Shown here in pieces: positions 1-6,166 of a stretch of DNA of 6,166 nt (its first letter is position 1; the number at the start of each line of letters is the position of its first letter). The DNA is from Candidatus Margulisiibacteriota bacterium (GTDB lineage Bacteria; Margulisbacteria; Termititenacia; Termititenacales; Termititenacaceae): the NCBI GenBank assembly GCA_031279615.1, contig JAITIE010000038.1:1-6166 (forward strand), in the 5' to 3' direction. The position numbers and the translations under genes were made by a program. A model generated the notes under the pieces. It was not told the origin of the DNA, did not search any database, and was given only the letters and a program-made list of their open reading frames with translations.

Positions 1-2045
1 CGGCCAAAACGGTCGACCAGCTCCTGCTCAATATTTTCCACATCCTGCGCGGTCCTGGAATCCATAATCCGGCGGTAAAAAGAAATACGCAAAATTTCTT
101 CTTCCATATAATCCCGCGGCAAATAATTTTCCTGCTTGGCCGGCAGACGGAAAATCTGCTCTTCCTCAATTTTCTCACCGCGCACTTCACGCACCGAAGC
201 TTCCAGCATTTTATTGTACAGAGTGAAGCCGACATTTTGGACAAAACCAGACTGCTGGGCGCCTAGAATATTTCCCGAACCGCGAATCTCCAGATCGCGC
301 ATCGCCAGACGGTAGCCCGCGCCGAGCATCGTAAATTCTTTGAGCGCGTGCAGTCTGGCCTCGGCGTCTGGATTCAAAACCGCCGCGGCTGGATAAAACA
401 GATAAGCGTAAGCCTGCTGCGCGCTGCGCCCCACGCGGCCACGGATTTGATGCAGCTGCGCCAAACCAAAATGATCGGCGTTTAAAACAATAATCGTATT
501 CGCGCCTGGAATATCAATGCCGTTCTCGATAATCGTCGTGCAGAGCATAATATCCACCCGTCTTTCGACAAAATCCAGCACCGCCTGCTCCAATTTTTGC
601 TTCGGCATTTTGCCGTGTGACAGCACAAGACGCGCGGCGGGAACAAGCTCCTGAATTTTAGTCTGCCAGTAGGGCAAAGATTTTATGTCATTATTCAAAA
701 CAAAAATCTGCCCGCCGCGCTCCAGCTCACGCTCCAGCGCCGCTTGCAATTTCTCTGATGCATACTCGGCCAGGATAGTTTTGATTGGCCGGCGGCGCTT
801 AGGCGGTGTGCGCAAAATGCTGATGTCGCGCATGCCGGACAGCGAGAGATACAGGGTGCGCGGTATCGGCGTGGCTGAAAGCGTGAGAATATCCACATTG
901 ACCGTCAGTTTTTTGATAAACTCTTTGTGCTCCACACCGAAACGCTGTTCTTCATCGACCACCAGCAAGCCGAGGTCTTGAAAAGCGATATCCTTTTGCA
1001 ACAAGCGGTGTGTGCCGATTACGATATTGGTCTGGCCGGATTTCAGTTTTTTGATGATGCTGCGGTTTTCCGCCGGTGTGTGAAAACGCGACAACATTTG
1101 AATATCCAGAGCATAGTTTCGGAAACGCGCCTGAAAATTATGATAATGCTGGCTGACTAAAATTGTCGTCGGCGCCAGCACCGCCACTTGCCGGCCAGCC
1201 ATGGCCATTTTGAAAGCCGCGCGCAAAGCGATCTCCGTTTTACCGAAACCCACATCGCCGCAAATCAAGCGGTCCATCGGGAAAGAGGCTTCCATATCCT
1301 GCTTGACCGCTGCAATCGTTTTGCTCTGGTCCGGCGTCTCCTCAAAAGGGAAATCCGCTTCCACCAAAAGCTGCTGCTCGGTATCCTCCGGACAGACCCA
1401 GCCTTTGGTCATTTTGCGCAGGCGGTACAGATTAAATAATTCCAGCGCGATATTTTTGGCCGCGGTCCTGGCTTTTTGTTTAGCCTTTTCCCAGGAGCCG
1501 GAGCCGGAACTCAAATTAGTCAGCGCCGGATGCAAATCGCCGGCAGAATAACGGTGCAGGAGTTTAGACTGCGTGAGCGGCACAAAGATCGTCTGCGTGT
1601 CCGCAAATTGCAGTTCGTAATACTCGCCAGCCACCGAATGTTCGCGCTTATACTTCAACCCGCGAAAAATTGCGACGCCGTAATTTTCATGCACCACATA
1701 CTCGCCCGGCTGAAAATCCGGCAGCAGATAATCTTCGCTTTCCTGAAAATCCGTGTCACGGGTCAGCGCGTCAGGCAGCGGCTGATAAGCGTTGATTTCC
1801 GCAAAATCCAATTGGCTCAAAGAACGCTGGTCTTGAATATTGAAAGAACGGATCGACTCCAGCAAATTGTCCAGAAATTCCAGGCGCAGCGGCGTAACGT
1901 ATCCCTGCGGGTAAATGTCGATGATTCCGCCGCGCACAGCCAGTTCGCCGCGGTCTACGACTAATTCCACGCGGTGATAATTAAGAGCGGTCAGCTCCGC
2001 GACCAAGCGGGAAAAATCGTACTCCTGCCCCCGCGTGAGTTTCAT
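1..2045 (-). CDS. mfd: Compact Mfd, transcription-repair coupling factor (3' end outside window)
   Basis: Mfd is a cytoplasmic DNA translocase that pushes stalled RNA polymerase off DNA and normally recruits UvrA. The frame is open for 681 codons without frameshift and leaves at base 1 just after ELVDRFG; E. coli Mfd continues about 100 residues from there. Seen: a UvrB-like fragment at residues 1-80 (RGGIIDIYP near 38-46), an RNA-polymerase-interaction domain from about 112 (PGEYVVHENYG), Walker A GDVGFGKTE at 263-271 (K269), DEEQ box at 364-367, a TLSATPIPRT motif III, QIRGRVGR at 533-540, and a TRG-type stretch (DLEIRGSGNILG). Domains 1a, 2 and most of 3 of canonical Mfd (about 1,050-1,180 aa) are absent. 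The ATG at 2043-2045 overlaps the upstream stop as TAATG and has no Shine-Dalgarno, suggesting translational coupling. Upstream in frame there is no start codon before a TAG at 2166-2168. Identity is secure; the full length is inferred at about 790 aa. Confidence 0.95.
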   Translation of the reverse strand, partial: MKLTRGQEYDFSRLVAELTALNYHRVELVVDRGELAVRGGIIDIYPQGYVTPLRLEFLDNLLESIRSFNIQDQRSLSQLDFAEINAYQPLPDALTRDTDFQESEDYLLPDFQPGEYVVHENYGVAIFRGLKYKREHSVAGEYYELQFADTQTIFVPLTQSKLLHRYSAGDLHPALTNLSSGSGSWEKAKQKARTAAKNIALELFNLYRLRKMTKGWVCPEDTEQQLLVEADFPFEETPDQSKTIAAVKQDMEASFPMDRLICGDVGFGKTEIALRAAFKMAMAGRQVAVLAPTTILVSQHYHNFQARFRNYALDIQMLSRFHTPAENRSIIKKLKSGQTNIVIGTHRLLQKDIAFQDLGLLVVDEEQRFGVEHKEFIKKLTVNVDILTLSATPIPRTLYLSLSGMRDISILRTPPKRRRPIKTILAEYASEKLQAALERELERGGQIFVLNNDIKSLPYWQTKIQELVPAARLVLSHGKMPKQKLEQAVLDFVERRVDIMLCTTIIENGIDIPGANTIIVLNADHFGLAQLHQIRGRVGRSAQQAYAYLFYPAAAVLNPDAEARLHALKEFTMLGAGYRLAMRDLEIRGSGNILGAQQSGFVQNVGFTLYNKMLEASVREVRGEKIEEEQIFRLPAKQENYLPRDYMEEEILRISFYRRIMDSRTAQDVENIEQELVDRFG

Positions 2046-2413
2046 TAACTGCGCGAGATTAAAACGACACCCAGCATGATAACCAGCACGCCTAGCCAGC
2101 GCACCGGTGAAACAGCTTCTTGAAAAAGAAAAAACGAAGCCAGCAGCACGACCGCATAACCCAGACTAAGCATCGGATAGGCCACGCTCAATTCCACGCG
2201 GGAGAGCACGATCATCCAGAACAGCGACGACAAAAAATAAAAAGCAAAACCGGCAAAGACCCACGGGTTGGTGAAAGCGCGCATGAACTGCGGGACAATC
2301 TGCGCTAAATCGGTGAAATTAAATTGACCAACCATAGTCATGCCCTTTTTTAACAACAACTGGCCAACCACACCGATCAGCACCGGCACTAACACCAATA
2401 ATATTGTCTGCAT
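2045..2413 (-). CDS. ArnE-like small EamA/DMT-family membrane protein, putative lipid-linked sugar flippase subunit
   Basis: A 122-residue inner-membrane protein with four predicted helices (about 1-21, 50-70, 76-97, 103-120) and no signal peptide. VELSVAYPMLSLG at 73-85 and FQEAVSPVRWLGV at 97-109 closely recall ArnE, the subunit of the heterodimeric flippase that moves 4-amino-4-deoxy-arabinose-phosphoundecaprenol across the inner membrane; GQLLLKKG near the N-terminus is also typical. I chose the ATG at 2411-2413 because AAGGAGG (2418-2424) lies four bases upstream. The earlier in-frame ATG at 2432-2434 would add MAKKGGY, which is mostly the ribosome-binding site translated, and has no SD of its own. 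It follows the WecA-like gene by 21 bases and runs into mfd by one base. No ArnF partner is visible, so it may act as a homodimer or pair with a product encoded elsewhere. A generic SMR/EamA exporter is the alternative; neighbours favour a glycolipid role. Confidence 0.8.
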   Translation of the reverse strand: MQTILLVLVPVLIGVVGQLLLKKGMTMVGQFNFTDLAQIVPQFMRAFTNPWVFAGFAFYFLSSLFWMIVLSRVELSVAYPMLSLGYAVVLLASFFLFQEAVSPVRWLGVLVIMLGVVLISRS

Positions 2414-2417
2414 ATAT

Positions 2418-2424
2418 CCTCCTT
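2418..2424 (-). promoter_or_regulatory. Strong Shine-Dalgarno that decides the ArnE-like start
   Basis: On the minus strand AAGGAGG is followed by ATAT and then ATG. It lies inside the reading frame opened by the upstream ATG at 2432-2434, which shows that the second ATG is the real start. It also stands just after the TAA of the WecA-like gene (2435-2437), fitting re-initiation within one mRNA. Confidence 0.8.
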
Positions 2425-2434
2425 TTTTAGCCAT

Positions 2435-3595
2435 TTATATTTTTTTCCGGTACACCAATACCTGACCAAGTTTGTACGCGCTAAAAAAGGCCGCCGCCGC
2501 AACGACCGCCGCAAAAACCAAAAGCCCGCGCAGGGACAGCTGTGAAATCAACAATGTGCCGCCGCCGACCAAAGCGGCGCAGGCGTAAAGCAACAGAGCC
2601 GTGCGGGCCTGCGCAACACCTTGCAAAACGGTCTGGCGGGTTGACCGGCGCCGGCCAGCCAAACGCAGATAAAGCAAGATCAGCTTGTCCAGCCTGCGTT
2701 GCAGGAAACCTTTCATCCGCGCTAGGCGATGCGAAGAATGATCGCGGCCGGGCGTAAAAATCCCCAGCCCGTTGAGTGTGCGCAACACCATGACCAGCAA
2801 CGTGTCAAAGATCGGCACCGCCAGCACCAGCAAAGGGATCAAAACGCTGATGCCTTCGTAAATATATTCATAGCGTTGAAAAAACTCACTGTGCCAAAGC
2901 ACGATCTCCCAGTTGCTGATTTCTTTGACCTGCAAAAGGATAGCCACTGCGCCCAGGGTAAAACCCAAAAACAAAGAGCCGAGATCGCCCATAAAAATCG
3001 AAGCTGGCGAAAAATTGTATTTCAAAAAAGCCAGCGCGCAGGCCGCCAGCAGTACGCAGAACATCGCCAGGTCCGGCTGGCCGGCTTTGTAAGACAGGAG
3101 AAAAAAGAAAAACGCCGCGAGCGCTGAAACTCCGGCGGCCAGGCCGTCCATATTGTCCAGCAAATTAATTGAATTTGTGATAAAAGCCAGCCAGCAAACC
3201 GACACTAGACTATTCAAAATATCCAGCTCCAAAAAAGAAGTCTTGAGGCCAAAACCAAAAACCAGCAGCGCGGACACCGCCAGCTGACCGGCCAGTTTGG
3301 TTTTCCAGGTCAGACCGTATTTGTCATCGCATAATCCCAGCAGGGCAATTAGCGCCGCGCAAAACACCACGGCTTTCAGGTTAAGGTCTGTCACGCCTTT
3401 ATAAAAAAAACACAACCCCAGCACAAAAGGGATCAGGATGCCCAAACCGCCCAGCAGAGGAATAGTCTCTGTCTGCATTTTGCGGGCTTCCGGTTTGTCG
3501 ACGATGTTCAATTTCCAGGCCAGTGCTTTGACCAGCGGCACGGTCAGCAGTGTTAAAACAAAAACCGCCAGCGTCGGCAGGAGAAAAATTTCCAC
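2435..3595 (-). CDS. WecA/TagO-type undecaprenyl-phosphate sugar-1-phosphate transferase (glycosyltransferase family 4, MraY-like)
   Basis: A 386-residue multi-pass inner-membrane enzyme expected to transfer HexNAc-1-phosphate (or a related sugar phosphate) from a UDP-sugar to undecaprenyl phosphate, the first lipid-linked step of a surface glycan or teichoic-type polymer. Family motifs appear in order: LLGG at 48-51, the Mg-binding DD at 90-91 (CDDKYGL), NSINLLDNMDGLAAG at 141-155, FMGDLGSLFLG at 201-211, PIFDTLLV at 261-268, and GRDHSSHRL at 283-291, the counterpart of the WecA HIHH loop. These catalytic sites are intact. Two stretches look longer than usual: residues 222-250 before the PIFD helix and an Arg-rich segment at about 296-326 after the HR motif. 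The start is GTG (3593-3595) with GGGAG at 3602-3606 as SD; this SD overlaps the TAG of the dehydrogenase, ten bases away. MraY itself is unlikely because of the HR-loop form and the sugar-gene context. The donor sugar is not determined. Confidence 0.88.
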   Translation of the reverse strand: MEIFLLPTLAVFVLTLLTVPLVKALAWKLNIVDKPEARKMQTETIPLLGGLGILIPFVLGLCFFYKGVTDLNLKAVVFCAALIALLGLCDDKYGLTWKTKLAGQLAVSALLVFGFGLKTSFLELDILNSLVSVCWLAFITNSINLLDNMDGLAAGVSALAAFFFFLLSYKAGQPDLAMFCVLLAACALAFLKYNFSPASIFMGDLGSLFLGFTLGAVAILLQVKEISNWEIVLWHSEFFQRYEYIYEGISVLIPLLVLAVPIFDTLLVMVLRTLNGLGIFTPGRDHSSHRLARMKGFLQRRLDKLILLYLRLAGRRRSTRQTVLQGVAQARTALLLYACAALVGGGTLLISQLSLRGLLVFAAVVAAAAFFSAYKLGQVLVYRKKI

Positions 3596-3601
3596 GGCTT
3601 A

Positions 3602-3606
3602 CTCCC
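3602..3606 (-). promoter_or_regulatory. Shine-Dalgarno supporting the GTG start of the WecA-like gene
   Basis: GGGAG, six bases upstream of GTG at 3593-3595. Its first G is also the last base of the dehydrogenase TAG stop (3606-3608), so termination and initiation are adjacent and probably coupled. Confidence 0.65.
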
Positions 3607-4934
3607 TATAATTTACGCAGATTTTCCGCCTGACGGCCTTGCGTGCCGTTGACCAAATCGAAAACCAGTTTGGAATTTTTAAGAATGAAATTAAAATCAT
3701 AAGCGCTGTGCGCCACGGCCACTAAAACACAATCCACACTGGCCAACAATCCGGGCGTTAAATCCTGCGACTCGTATTCGCGCGGATTTTTGTCAACAGC
3801 GTACAGTTCATGCTCAAATTTAAATTTGGGCACATAAGGATCATTGTAAAGCACATTTGCGCCGGCGTCTTCCAGCAGCTTGATGAGATACAAAGCCACG
3901 GAGTTGCGGCAGTCGTCAATATCTCTTTTGAAAGCCGCGCCCAAGACTAGTATTTTGGCGCCGCTGATATTTTTGCCGGCAACGCTCAAAAGCTTGCGCA
4001 GCCGGTCAAGCACATAATACGGCATGTTCATATTGGTGTCGGCGGCCAGCTCGATGAAGCGCGTAAAAAAATCATACTCGCGCGCTTTCCACGACAGATA
4101 AAAAGGATCGACCGCGATACAATGCCCGCCCACGCCGGGGCCGGGATAAAACGGCATGAAACCAAAAGGTTTGGTGCTGGCCGCCTCGATCACCTCCCAA
4201 ATGTCGATGCCCATGCGCTCGGAAAGCATCAGCATCTCATTGACCAGCGCAATATTTACCGCGCGAAAAGTGTTTTCCAAAATCTTGCACATTTCGGCAG
4301 TCTTGGGACAGGACACTTCATGCACCTTGTCCGCATCAATAAACACGCGGAAAAGATCAGCTGTCAGCTTAGTCGACGCTTGGTCGATGCCGCCCACAAC
4401 TTTTGGTGTATTGTGCGCGTTAAATTTTTTATTGCCCGGATCGATGCGTTCTGGCGAAAAAGCCAAATAAAAATCCTGCCCGGCTTTGAGTCCGGTTTTT
4501 TCCAAAATCGGCAGCACGACCTCTTCGGTCGTCCCCGGGTAAGTCGTGGACTGCAAAACTATCAACTGGCCTTTTCGCAAAGTTTTAGCCGCGGATTCTG
4601 CCGCGCTGCGCACACAGGCCAAATCGGGCGCTTTGTGTTTGTCAAAAGGCGTCGGCACGCAGATAAAAACCACATCCATTTCCCGCAAACCGGCAAAGTC
4701 TGTCGAGGCGCTCAGAGTTTTTTTATTTAGGACAAGTTCTCTGACCGCTTCGGCCGGCACGTCGGGAATATAGCTCGCGCCCTTGTTGATGCTGTCCACT
4801 TTGCCCTGACTTAAATCAAAGCCGACAGTGCGCACACCGGCTTCGGCGAACGAGCGTGCCAGCGGCAGGCCAACGTAACCGATGCCGATGATGCCGACCT
4901 GCACACTTTTGTCTTTTATCTTATCCGCCAACAT
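3606..4934 (-). CDS. Nucleotide-sugar 6-dehydrogenase, WbpA type (UDP-GlcNAc or UDP-Glc to the uronic acid)
   Basis: A 442-residue cytoplasmic enzyme, full length for the family, that oxidises C6 of a UDP-hexose twice with NAD+ to give a UDP-uronic acid. Seen: Rossmann glycine motif GIGYVGLP at 17-24, CVPTPFD at 92-98, SPERIDPGN at 160-168 and TPKVVGG at 176-182. The central domain has K217 and N221 in AEMCKILENTF. The catalytic loop PGPGVGGHCIAVDPFYL at 264-280 carries Cys272 and Asp276, and the C-terminal domain has GAAFKRDIDDCRNS at 332-345. The VGGHCIxVDPxYL form is typical of WbpA/WecC/TviB-like enzymes and not of the short UGDH group (GGSCFxKD), which favours UDP-GlcNAc as substrate; this is family inference. 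The usual RESPA after the FK motif reads RNSVA here. ATG at 4932-4934 has AAGGAG at 4942-4947, seven bases away. It lies 53 bases after the SDR gene and 10 before the WecA-like gene, consistent with supplying a UDP-uronate to the same pathway. Confidence 0.9.
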   Translation of the reverse strand: MLADKIKDKSVQVGIIGIGYVGLPLARSFAEAGVRTVGFDLSQGKVDSINKGASYIPDVPAEAVRELVLNKKTLSASTDFAGLREMDVVFICVPTPFDKHKAPDLACVRSAAESAAKTLRKGQLIVLQSTTYPGTTEEVVLPILEKTGLKAGQDFYLAFSPERIDPGNKKFNAHNTPKVVGGIDQASTKLTADLFRVFIDADKVHEVSCPKTAEMCKILENTFRAVNIALVNEMLMLSERMGIDIWEVIEAASTKPFGFMPFYPGPGVGGHCIAVDPFYLSWKAREYDFFTRFIELAADTNMNMPYYVLDRLRKLLSVAGKNISGAKILVLGAAFKRDIDDCRNSVALYLIKLLEDAGANVLYNDPYVPKFKFEHELYAVDKNPREYESQDLTPGLLASVDCVLVAVAHSAYDFNFILKNSKLVFDLVNGTQGRQAENLRKL

Positions 4935-4941
4935 TGCTTAT

Positions 4942-4947
4942 CTCCTT
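4942..4947 (-). promoter_or_regulatory. Shine-Dalgarno of the dehydrogenase gene
   Basis: AAGGAG, seven bases upstream of ATG at 4932-4934. The 53-base gap to the upstream TGA (4988-4990) is A/T-rich and I see no stem-loop or terminator in it, so the two genes are probably co-transcribed. Confidence 0.7.
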
Positions 4948-4987
4948 TTTAAGTCTGGTTCGCAAAATATATTTACCGAGCAAAAAA

Positions 4988-5977
4988 TCAGTATTTATAT
5001 AAATCGCCCAATTTCGTCTTTTTATGTTCGATCACCATTTTTAAAATTTCCTCCAGCTGTACTTCGGGCTGAAAACCAATTAGTTCTTTTATTTTGAAAA
5101 GATCCGGCACGCGGCGCTCCATATCTTCAAAACCGAGCGGATAAGCTTTTTCGTAAGGAACATAGGTTAATTTAGAGCGGCTGCCGGTCAACTCGATGAT
5201 TTTTTTGGCCAAATCCTCGATCGAAATTTCCAAACTATTGTTGCCGACATTGATAACCTGACCCACGGCACGGGACGTCTCGGCCAAACGTTTTATGGCA
5301 TCAACCGCATCGCCGACATAAGTAAAACAGCGCGACTGATGGCCGTCGCCGAATATTGTAATGTCTTCATTGAGCAGCGCCTGCCGCACAAAATTGGGGA
5401 TCACCATGCCGTAACGTCCGGTCTGCCGCGGCCCCACTGTGTTAAAAAACCTAACTACGATCACCGGCAGTTTTTTTTCCTGATGATAGGCCAGCGCCAT
5501 GAATTCGTCGACCGCCTTGGCGTAAGCGTAAGACCAGCGCGATTTATCCGTCGCGCCCATGATCGTGTCGTCCGTTTCGCTGAAAGGAAATTTATTGCTT
5601 TTGCCGTAAACCTCCGAGGTCGAGGCGATGAGAATCTTTTTCTGATACTTGTCCGCCGCCGCTAAAACAACTTCCGTGCCTTTGAGATTGGTCATCAGTG
5701 AATTGAGCGGCTTTTCCACGATCGTGTAAACGCCCACCGCCGCGGCCAGATGATAACAAACATTGCAATCCTGCATCAGCTCAGCGACAATCTTTTGGTC
5801 CAGCACCGAGCCTTTGATCAATTTGAACCGGCCGGAAGCCGCCAGCGGCGCGACATTTTCTTCCCGTCCGGTGGAAAGATCATCGAGAGCCACCACGCTG
5901 TGGCCTGCGTTGACATAAGACTCCGCCAAATGCGAGCCGATAAATCCGGCTCCGCCGGTGATAAAAATTTTCTGCAT
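4988..5977 (-). CDS. Extended SDR nucleotide-sugar epimerase/decarboxylase, UXS/ArnA-C-like
   Basis: A 329-residue NAD-dependent cytoplasmic enzyme. Seen: nucleotide-binding GGAGFIG at 8-14, LDDLSTG at 31-37, HLAAAVGV at 77-84, STSEVYG at 119-125, the catalytic Tyr150/Lys154 pair (YAYAK), RFFNTVGPRQTGRYG at 176-190, QSRCFTYVGDAVDAI at 214-228, and MERRVPD at 286-292. The Glu of STSE (E122) and the Arg before VP (R289) match by eye the residues used by the UDP-glucuronate decarboxylases ArnA (C-terminal domain) and UXS. Ordinary GalE-type epimerases usually have SS(A/S)xVYG and dehydratases STDEVYG. The likely reaction is therefore decarboxylation of a UDP-uronate made by the next gene, but 4-epimerisation or dehydration cannot be excluded. 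Databases often label this subfamily GDP-mannose dehydratase or epimerase without proof. The ATG at 5975-5977 gives the proper Rossmann N-terminus but has no clear Shine-Dalgarno. The gene follows the TPR-like gene by 18 bases. Confidence 0.85.
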   Translation of the reverse strand: MQKIFITGGAGFIGSHLAESYVNAGHSVVALDDLSTGREENVAPLAASGRFKLIKGSVLDQKIVAELMQDCNVCYHLAAAVGVYTIVEKPLNSLMTNLKGTEVVLAAADKYQKKILIASTSEVYGKSNKFPFSETDDTIMGATDKSRWSYAYAKAVDEFMALAYHQEKKLPVIVVRFFNTVGPRQTGRYGMVIPNFVRQALLNEDITIFGDGHQSRCFTYVGDAVDAIKRLAETSRAVGQVINVGNNSLEISIEDLAKKIIELTGSRSKLTYVPYEKAYPLGFEDMERRVPDLFKIKELIGFQPEVQLEEILKMVIEHKKTKLGDLYKY

Positions 5978-5987
5978 GATGTTTTTA

Positions 5988-6016
5988 AGTATAACCTACT
6001 TTGACAGATTTTTCAC
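5988..6016 (-). promoter_or_regulatory. Candidate sigma70-type promoter before the SDR gene
   Basis: On the minus strand GTGAAA (6011-6016, four of six matches to TTGACA) is followed after 17 bases by TATACT (5988-5993, five of six matches to TATAAT). It overlaps the 3' end of the TPR-like gene. A transcript starting 6-8 bases beyond the -10 would begin only a few bases before the ATG at 5977, so the mRNA would be nearly leaderless, fitting the missing Shine-Dalgarno. The match may be chance in an A/T-rich gap. Confidence 0.35.
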
Positions 6017-6166
6017 ATAACTTTCCGCCGATTCGGCAAAATTTTCGAGCACGCGGTTTTCTTTCTGCGCCGCGACCTCTGCAAACAAAGGTTTGGCGGC
6101 CTGATAATCACCTTCGTTAAAATAAATCACCGCCAGCTCATACGTAAAAATATAATAATTATTGGG
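5996..6166 (-). CDS. C-terminal end of a TPR-like protein (5' end outside window)
   Basis: An open frame of 56 residues plus a TAG stop (5996-5998) enters from the high edge. The peptide YELAVIYFNEGDYQAAKPLF has the spacing of a tetratricopeptide repeat helix pair (small residues, an aromatic, then GDYxxAxxxF), and is followed by a further helix-like segment ending in VKNLSK. TPR proteins serve as protein-interaction scaffolds; nothing here shows the partner. The gene ends 18 bases before the SDR start and shares its strand, so it may belong to the same unit or just precede it. A lipoprotein or an envelope-assembly factor is possible, but the N-terminus is not visible. I do not recognise the specific gene. 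Confidence 0.6.
   Translation of the reverse strand, partial: PNNYYIFTYELAVIYFNEGDYQAAKPLFAEVAAQKENRVLENFAESAESYVKNLSK

Noticed and set aside
1476..1964. 162-residue plus-strand frame and other plus-strand frames between 685 and 1964
   Set aside because: They lie fully antisense to the clear Mfd frame, lack domain-like composition and are rich in Arg/Gln/His as expected from reverse-strand shadows.
1..2045. mfd as a decayed pseudogene
   Set aside because: 681 codons without a stop or frameshift and every helicase motif intact indicate selection; loss of domain 3 as well as the N-terminus points to a compact form and not to a single truncation event.
2046..2165. Upstream extension of the Mfd frame
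   Set aside because: The frame is open for 40 codons to a TAG at 2166-2168 but has no usable start codon, shows no Mfd similarity and is an alternative frame of the ArnE-like gene.
2414..2434. Longer N-terminus (MAKKGGY) for the ArnE-like protein
   Set aside because: This ATG has no ribosome-binding site, while the added codons contain the strong AAGGAGG that serves the next ATG.
4122..4730. 202-residue plus-strand frame
   Set aside because: Antisense to the well-conserved dehydrogenase; no recognisable motifs and no Shine-Dalgarno.
4935..4987. Terminator or regulatory RNA between the SDR and dehydrogenase genes
   Set aside because: There is a T-run right after the SDR stop on the minus strand but no preceding GC-rich hairpin that I can see.
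6001..6006. Plus-strand TTGACA as a -35 box
   Set aside because: No -10-like hexamer follows at 16-18 bases and no plus-strand gene lies downstream.

Overview
The window is a stretch of bacterial chromosome at roughly 50% G+C. All recognisable genes lie on the minus strand and are read from high to low coordinates. In transcription order they are: the C-terminal end of a TPR-like protein, a short-chain NAD-dependent nucleotide-sugar enzyme, a UDP-sugar 6-dehydrogenase, a WecA/MraY-family polyprenyl-phosphate sugar-phosphate transferase, a small ArnE-like membrane protein, and the transcription-repair coupling factor Mfd, which runs off the low-coordinate edge. Spacing is tight (18, 53, 10 and 21 bases, then a 1-base overlap), so the last five genes look like one transcription unit. 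No gene-free stretch exceeds 60 bases, and I saw no RNA genes, mobile elements, CRISPR repeats or convincing terminators.

The four middle genes form a coherent envelope-glycan cassette. The dehydrogenase would oxidise UDP-GlcNAc (or UDP-Glc) to the uronic acid. The SDR enzyme carries an STSEVYG motif and a C-terminal RRVP like the ArnA/UXS UDP-uronate decarboxylases, and would decarboxylate or epimerise the product. The WecA-like enzyme would load a sugar-1-phosphate onto undecaprenyl phosphate. The ArnE-like four-helix protein could flip a lipid-linked sugar across the inner membrane. The exact sugar cannot be read from sequence alone.

The most unusual item is mfd. Its only plausible start is the ATG that overlaps the flippase stop codon (TAATG), with no Shine-Dalgarno sequence, and the protein begins in the middle of the UvrB-like module of canonical Mfd. 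Domains 1a and 2 (the UvrA-binding, autoinhibitory part) and nearly all of domain 3 are absent. The RNA-polymerase-interaction domain starts near residue 110, instead of about 475 in E. coli. The translocase motifs and the TRG region are intact, so this appears to be a naturally compacted Mfd, not a decayed one.

The organism is probably a Gram-negative-type or deep-branching uncultured bacterium, because of the ArnE/WecA/uronate gene set and the strong AGGAGG sites mixed with SD-less starts. The window does not allow a firm assignment to a phylum.
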